In this document: piece after piece, positions 6,252 to 9,163 of the stretch | Position numbering within the stretch: the first letter of the stretch is position 1 | Layout: each line of letters starts with the position of its first letter | Assembly: GCA_002311345.1 (NCBI GenBank) | Contig: DCAA01000021.1 | Span: forward strand, 1,537 to 10,699 | Source of the DNA: Planctomycetes bacterium UBA1146 | GTDB taxonomy: Bacteria; Planctomycetota; UBA8108; UBA1146 | DNA: 9,163 nucleotides | Reading direction: 5' to 3' | Notes under the pieces: model-generated | The model's input: the letters and a program-made list of their open reading frames with translations, nothing else | Told to the model about the DNA's origin: nothing | Databases searched by the model: none | Made by a program: the position numbers and the translations under genes

Positions 6252-6665
6252 TTGAACATCCAGCAGGTATCACCCTCTATCCGGCCCGCATTTATCACAA
6301 CACTGGTGGTGAGTTGGCTGACAATCCGGGGCCTTCTGTGGATCTCAGAAGCGCTCTTCTTCCCGGAAACGGGATATACGTGGCACGCTTCCCTGATCGA
6401 TGGGCTGTTAGGGCTGTTTTGCATCTCGCTGGCCGTACAGTTCTGGATCGGGATCGTCGGTATTCGCCTTCCTGTCGTCATCATGCTGTTGATGCACTTC
6501 GGAATCCATCTGTACCGCTGGGCCATCCTCGATCCGTCCGGTTGGTGGACCATCACAACGATGCAGCGCCTCCAGGTCATCTTCGAGGCCAGCGTCTCGA
6601 TGGTGCTGATCGGCTTGCTAGTTCTTGTGCCACGGCTCCATGTCATTCAATCCGTCCAGAAATAG
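6252..6665 (+). CDS. Small integral membrane protein, unknown function
   Basis: The 137-residue protein has about four hydrophobic helices: residues 13-37, 47-67, 71-91 and 108-128. The short loop between helices 2 and 3 contains RLP, and aromatic residues (Trp, Tyr) cluster at the membrane edges, which supports real coding. I see no known motif. The TTG start at 6252 follows GGAG at 6238-6241 with a 10-nt gap. The frame stays open upstream without an ATG or GTG, so the start is only moderately certain. It is divergent from proline dehydrogenase; the 111-nt gap (6141-6251) must hold promoters for both, but I see no convincing -35/-10 pair. A short inverted repeat (AGGAG...CTCCT, 6169-6187) lies there. 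Confidence 0.65.
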   Translation: MNIQQVSPSIRPAFITTLVVSWLTIRGLLWISEALFFPETGYTWHASLIDGLLGLFCISLAVQFWIGIVGIRLPVVIMLLMHFGIHLYRWAILDPSGWWTITTMQRLQVIFEASVSMVLIGLLVLVPRLHVIQSVQK

Positions 6666-6711
6666 CCGCTGTGAGCCCATCGACTCCGATCGAGACGATG
6701 GAAGATCGGCT
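6664..6711 (+). terminator. Composite hairpin after the small membrane protein gene
   Basis: Inner arms CCATCG (6677-6682) and CGATGG (6696-6701) enclose a further CTC/GAG pair across a 1x1 mismatch. Outer arms AGCCG (6664-6668) and CGGCT (6707-6711) can close the structure, and TTTC follows. It could be a weak terminator or a processing hairpin between the membrane protein and the esterase. The U-tract is too short for a firm call. Confidence 0.35.
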
Positions 6712-6765
6712 TTCACCCGCTAGGATGGGATGGAACAGGTACGATACGGCGATTGGATATCCCCC

Positions 6766-7899
6766 ATGAAGCTGACAATGAAGTTGCTGCTGCTGCTGGC
6801 CCTGGCGCCTGTGACAGCGTTCGGGCAAACGAATGTCACGGTCGACGCCGGTCGTGGGCCTGTAGTTGTTCAAATCCCATCAAACTACGAGCCATCGAAC
6901 CCCGCCCCCCTACTCCTGCTGCTTCATGGCTATTCTTTCACCGGTCAGATGATGGAGAACTATTTCGATTTTGCTCCGCTGGCGGAGCAGAACGGCTTCA
7001 TATTCACTTACCCTGACGGAACCCAGGATTCGTTAGGGTTCCAGTTCTGGAACGCTACCAGCGCTTGCTGCGACAATAACAACAGCGGAGTCGATGACCT
7101 GGGATATCTGACTACCCTGCTCGATCTGCTCGAAAGCCAGTACAACATCGACCCTCAAAGAATCCATATCGTTGGCCATTCCAATGGTGGATTCATGGCT
7201 CATCGCATGGCCTGTGAGGATGGCACTCGTTTCGCATCGATCGTCAGCCTGTCAGGTGCCGCCTTGGATGACCCCGCACAATGCGCCCCTGCATCTCCAA
7301 TGCATGTCTTGCACATCCACGGAACACTCGACCCGATCATTCTCTACGGTGGCGGCTTTCTCAACGATAGCTATCCATCGGCAATGGAGACTTGCACCCA
7401 GTGGGCAGCTCATAATGGCTGCGATGCAGCTCCGGTCTCGGATGCAAACATCAATTTCGATGGTTTCATCTTCGGTAATGAAACCAGCGTCTTGCGCTGG
7501 CAAGAAGGTTGCGCAACTGGCGGGTCGGTGGAGTTCTGGTCGGTCTTTCTCGGCGGACATCTTCCGGCACTCAGCAGTCAAGCGTCGTCGTTAATTTTTC
7601 AGCACCTCATCGATCATCCGAAGCCAACAGCACCTGGAGGCTTTATCCGGGGCGATGTCGGTGGCGACGGGACTCTCGATATTTCAGACGCGATCGAGTT
7701 GCTGCTTCATCTATTTAGCAATGGAAATCTCGATTGCCGGGAAGCCGCAAACAGTAACGCGGATGGTAGCCTCGACATCTCTGATGTCATCTACCTGCTC
7801 GCTTACATGTTTACCAGCGCCCCACCTCCGAGCGCTCCCTTCCCCGGCTGCGGATCTCAACCGATCAGCCTCGACTGCCTCGATCCCTCCTGCCCCTGA
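6766..7899 (+). CDS. Secreted polyhydroxybutyrate depolymerase/feruloyl esterase-like hydrolase with dockerin-like tail
   Basis: An alpha/beta-hydrolase of the LpqC/PHB-depolymerase esterase type, expected to cleave ester bonds in polymers or plant phenolic esters outside the cell. Numbering is from the ATG at 6766, chosen because a Sec signal begins there (MKL, a Leu-rich core, cleavage after AFG at about residue 20); an upstream in-frame ATG at 6730 is possible. Visible features: LLLLLHGYSFTG (oxyanion strand), TYPDGTQD, FWNATSACCD, the nucleophile elbow GHSNGG with S139, HIHGTLDP with D189, and GGHLP with H265, giving a complete catalytic triad. Residues 297-350 hold two dockerin-like calcium-binding repeats (GDVGGDGTLDISDAIELLLHLF and NADGSLDISDVIYLLAYMF), followed by a Pro-rich, Cys-containing end (PFPGCG...DCLDPSC). 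Tails of this kind on secreted proteins probably serve attachment or sorting. The substrate is not determined. Confidence 0.88.
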   Translation: MKLTMKLLLLLALAPVTAFGQTNVTVDAGRGPVVVQIPSNYEPSNPAPLLLLLHGYSFTGQMMENYFDFAPLAEQNGFIFTYPDGTQDSLGFQFWNATSACCDNNNSGVDDLGYLTTLLDLLESQYNIDPQRIHIVGHSNGGFMAHRMACEDGTRFASIVSLSGAALDDPAQCAPASPMHVLHIHGTLDPIILYGGGFLNDSYPSAMETCTQWAAHNGCDAAPVSDANINFDGFIFGNETSVLRWQEGCATGGSVEFWSVFLGGHLPALSSQASSLIFQHLIDHPKPTAPGGFIRGDVGGDGTLDISDAIELLLHLFSNGNLDCREAANSNADGSLDISDVIYLLAYMFTSAPPPSAPFPGCGSQPISLDCLDPSCP

Positions 7900-7914
7900 T
7901 TCACCGGTAGTGCA

Positions 7915-8607
7915 TCAGGAAGAAACCTCTGCTTCTTCGGCAACTTTGGGTTCTCTGGGTTGCTGGGGGATCTCGACTCCGGCAGCCACTGCGCCGAGGA
8001 AGAACAGAGCCCGCGCCTCTCCAGGAAGTTCATGGTACCAGTGACCTGCTGATGTTGCAGTGGTCACCAGTTTGCGTAGCGCGTCGATGGGCAATTCGAG
8101 CAAAGGCTCTTTTCTCAACAAGGTCAGAGTTACATTGATGGGATTGCGTCCCTGGGGTTTCCCGGAGTCTCGGTCGTGACGTACCCGGGCTACCCAATCC
8201 TCTTCGGCAAGATGATCGACGAGGTCGGCAAGGTTACGTTCGGTAGCGAATGGGTCTCCGCCTTCAGCACTTCGCCAACTGCTCCCGAACATCAACCCCA
8301 TTCCAAACAGGACGTGCGCCCATTCTGGTCCTTTCAGACGAGCCGGCAGGGAGAAAGGGTCATCTTCGCCGATATCCTCACTCACAACGACATCATCGCA
8401 GAGACGCTCGAGAAGAAGATCGAAGACCGGCGCTTCTTGCGCGAGAACCATCCCAGAACGAAGCCCGTCATCCGATTCAAACCAGCGCCATAATTGACGA
8501 ATCCGTCCCTGACCGAGACGCTCTAGCAGAAAAGAAGCGTCATCGGGTCCGAGGAATCTCTTCCAGCTTTCATCGATGATGGGGAAAAAAAGGGATCTCG
8601 TGTTCAT
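7915..8607 (-). CDS. Hypothetical soluble protein
   Basis: A 230-residue protein I do not recognise. It is acidic and mostly helical, with many Trp (ESWKRFLG, QLWRWFESDD, GPEWAHVLFGMG, GSSWRS, EEDWVARVRHD, GHWYHELPGE). A Gly/Met-rich stretch, HVLFGMGLMFGSS, sits in the middle, and the C-terminus is charged and probably disordered. It has no signal peptide, no membrane segment apart from a short Ala/Gly-rich patch (ARALFFLGAVAAGVEI), and no catalytic motif that I can name. The ATG at 8605-8607 is preferred over the one at 8634 because GGAGG lies 7 nt before it. The gene ends 15 nt from the convergent esterase gene and follows yraN after a hairpin-containing gap. Confidence 0.75.
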   Translation of the reverse strand: MNTRSLFFPIIDESWKRFLGPDDASFLLERLGQGRIRQLWRWFESDDGLRSGMVLAQEAPVFDLLLERLCDDVVVSEDIGEDDPFSLPARLKGPEWAHVLFGMGLMFGSSWRSAEGGDPFATERNLADLVDHLAEEDWVARVRHDRDSGKPQGRNPINVTLTLLRKEPLLELPIDALRKLVTTATSAGHWYHELPGEARALFFLGAVAAGVEIPQQPREPKVAEEAEVSS

Positions 8608-8614
8608 GTCAGGA

Positions 8615-8619
8615 CCTCC
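8615..8619 (-). promoter_or_regulatory. Strong Shine-Dalgarno site fixing the start of the hypothetical gene
   Basis: GGAGG on the minus strand lies 7 nt before the ATG at 8605-8607. It favours that start over the in-frame ATG nine codons earlier, which would place the site inside the coding sequence. Confidence 0.7.
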
Positions 8620-8666
8620 AGTCAATGCAAGCATCCAAGGAGAGCTTGGGTCCGCGGCGGCCCCGA

Positions 8667-8699
8667 TCTTCTCCCCTGCGGCTTAGCAGGGGAAGAAGA
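8667..8699 (-). terminator. Stable hairpin just after yraN, without a U-tract
   Basis: Seven base pairs (CCCCTGC with GCAGGGG, 6-nt loop) are extended by six more across a single bulged base, starting about 7 nt beyond the yraN stop at 8706-8708. The minus-strand RNA continues into GC-rich sequence rather than U residues. It may therefore be a terminator-like 3' end, a processing site, or an attenuator before the hypothetical gene. The structure is clear; the role is not. Confidence 0.4.
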
Positions 8700-8705
8700 A
8701 CTTTG

Positions 8706-9014
8706 TCATCCGGGAAAATCCGCAACCACTGCGGCCTCGAGGTGATCGAGCAGCGGGAAAAACGGAATACGCCCTGGGTTCACCTCGACCAGATCGATTC
8801 GGACTCCCCCGATGAGCTGCCGGTTTGCAGCAATCCAGAGGGCTGCTCGCCGGAGCCTCTGTGACTGCCGCAAATCGAGCGGCCATCGGCTCTTTGTGGT
8901 GCGGTACTTCACCTCGACGATGACCAGAACCTCACCCTGCCACGCCAGCAGATCGATCTCCCCGAGAGGTGTCTTCAGATTGCGCGCCTCGATGCGCCAG
9001 CCCTTCAGCCGCAA
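8706..9014 (-). CDS. yraN: YraN/UPF0102 family endonuclease-like protein, start uncertain
   Basis: YraN proteins are small with a restriction-endonuclease-like fold and uncertain cellular function. The nuclease-type core is clear: GEIDL (D21) and VIVEVKYR (E34-x-K36), followed by the conserved helix QSQRLRRAALWIA and RIDLVEV. The listed start is the TTG at 9012-9014, giving 102 residues, but family similarity continues upstream in the same frame (GRWAEKYVEW, 9015-9044), where the usual YraN N-terminus G-R-x-x-E belongs. No in-frame ATG, GTG or TTG exists between there and the window end; the frame is open throughout and runs through the terminator hairpin at 9066-9108. The true start may be a rare codon near 9045-9060, or the TTG with a shortened N-terminus. 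The family call is firm; the 5' end is not. Confidence 0.8.
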   Translation of the reverse strand: MRLKGWRIEARNLKTPLGEIDLLAWQGEVLVIVEVKYRTTKSRWPLDLRQSQRLRRAALWIAANRQLIGGVRIDLVEVNPGRIPFFPLLDHLEAAVVADFPG

Positions 9015-9065
9015 ACGCCATTCGACGTATTTTTCAGCCCATCGCCCGGAAACGGACGCTGAACG

Positions 9066-9108
9066 AAAAAAAGCCCCCCGGTGTCGCGGATTGCGATTCC
9101 GGGGGGCT
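9066..9108 (-). terminator. Strong intrinsic terminator of a minus-strand gene beyond the window
   Basis: Perfect 10-bp arms, AGCCCCCCGG and CCGGGGGGCT (9099-9108 and 9072-9081 on the plus strand), enclose a 17-nt segment that can pair further (UCGC with GCGA across a 2x2 internal loop). Seven T residues follow on the minus strand (9066-9072, the first closing the stem). This is a textbook rho-independent terminator ending transcription of the gene to the right, about 50 nt before the yraN TTG. Downstream of 9108 to the window end I see no recognisable gene part. Confidence 0.9.
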
Positions 9109-9163
9109 CCAGATTGTTGATTTATCCTGATCGCGAAGGGAACACTCCTCGTTATCCGGCCGA

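Noticed and set aside
6236..6769. 177-codon plus-strand frame overlapping the small membrane protein
   Set aside because: Its translation is Pro/Arg/His-rich and unstructured, while the alternative frame gives clear membrane helices.
7897..7899. TGA of the esterase (after DPSCP) as a C-terminal Sec codon
   Set aside because: The Cys-Pro context looked tempting, but no SECIS-like hairpin follows and the tail already ends in the form typical of its kind.

Overview
The window looks like chromosomal DNA from a Gram-negative-type bacterium of moderately high GC, with tightly packed genes. The secreted esterase at 6766-7899 carries a dockerin-like tail of the GDVxGDGxxDISDxIxLL type. I associate that tail with Planctomycetota and similar uncultured environmental lineages, so the taxonomic guess is only moderate. 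No phage, IS element, CRISPR array, rRNA or tRNA was found.

The main result is a pair of genes interrupted by in-frame UGA codons exactly where a catalytic or metal-binding cysteine is expected. The first is an SCO/SenC-type copper chaperone lipoprotein (641-1330, minus). Its CxxxC copper motif reads C-S-G-I-UGA-P-G. The second is a membrane-anchored peroxiredoxin-like protein (3611-4177, minus). Its PxxxTxxC active site reads P-K-T-G-T-P-G-UGA. In both genes the frame and the family homology continue on each side of the UGA. In both, a perfect hairpin with the same pentaloop CGUGA lies 20-21 nt after the UGA, which is where a bacterial SECIS element belongs. I read both as selenoproteins: CxxxU for the SCO protein, and TxxU followed by UxxxC for the peroxiredoxin. 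A standard gene caller would split each one into two fragments.

Layout, left to right. 2-637 (+): the 3' part of a HEAT-repeat protein, ending 3 nt from the convergent SCO gene. 641-3407 (-): a two-gene operon, Tat-exported multicopper oxidase then Sec-SCO, with 1 nt between them. It is preceded by a TATACT -10 box and a 21-bp operator-like palindrome. 3611-6140 (-): a four-gene operon with short gaps or overlaps: proline dehydrogenase, NUDIX hydrolase, a four-helix membrane protein and the Sec-peroxiredoxin. 6252-7899 (+): a small membrane protein and the esterase with the dockerin-like tail. 7915-8607 (-): an unrecognised soluble protein. 8706-9014 (-): a YraN/UPF0102 protein, downstream of a strong intrinsic terminator (9066-9108) that belongs to a gene outside the window.

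Inferred theme: the left half is an extracytoplasmic copper and redox module. The SCO protein probably supplies copper to, or keeps reduced, the adjacent multicopper oxidase, and the membrane-anchored Sec-peroxiredoxin removes peroxides. Proline dehydrogenase feeds electrons from proline into the respiratory chain. No selA, selB, selC or selD is present here; the genome must carry them if the selenocysteine reading is right.
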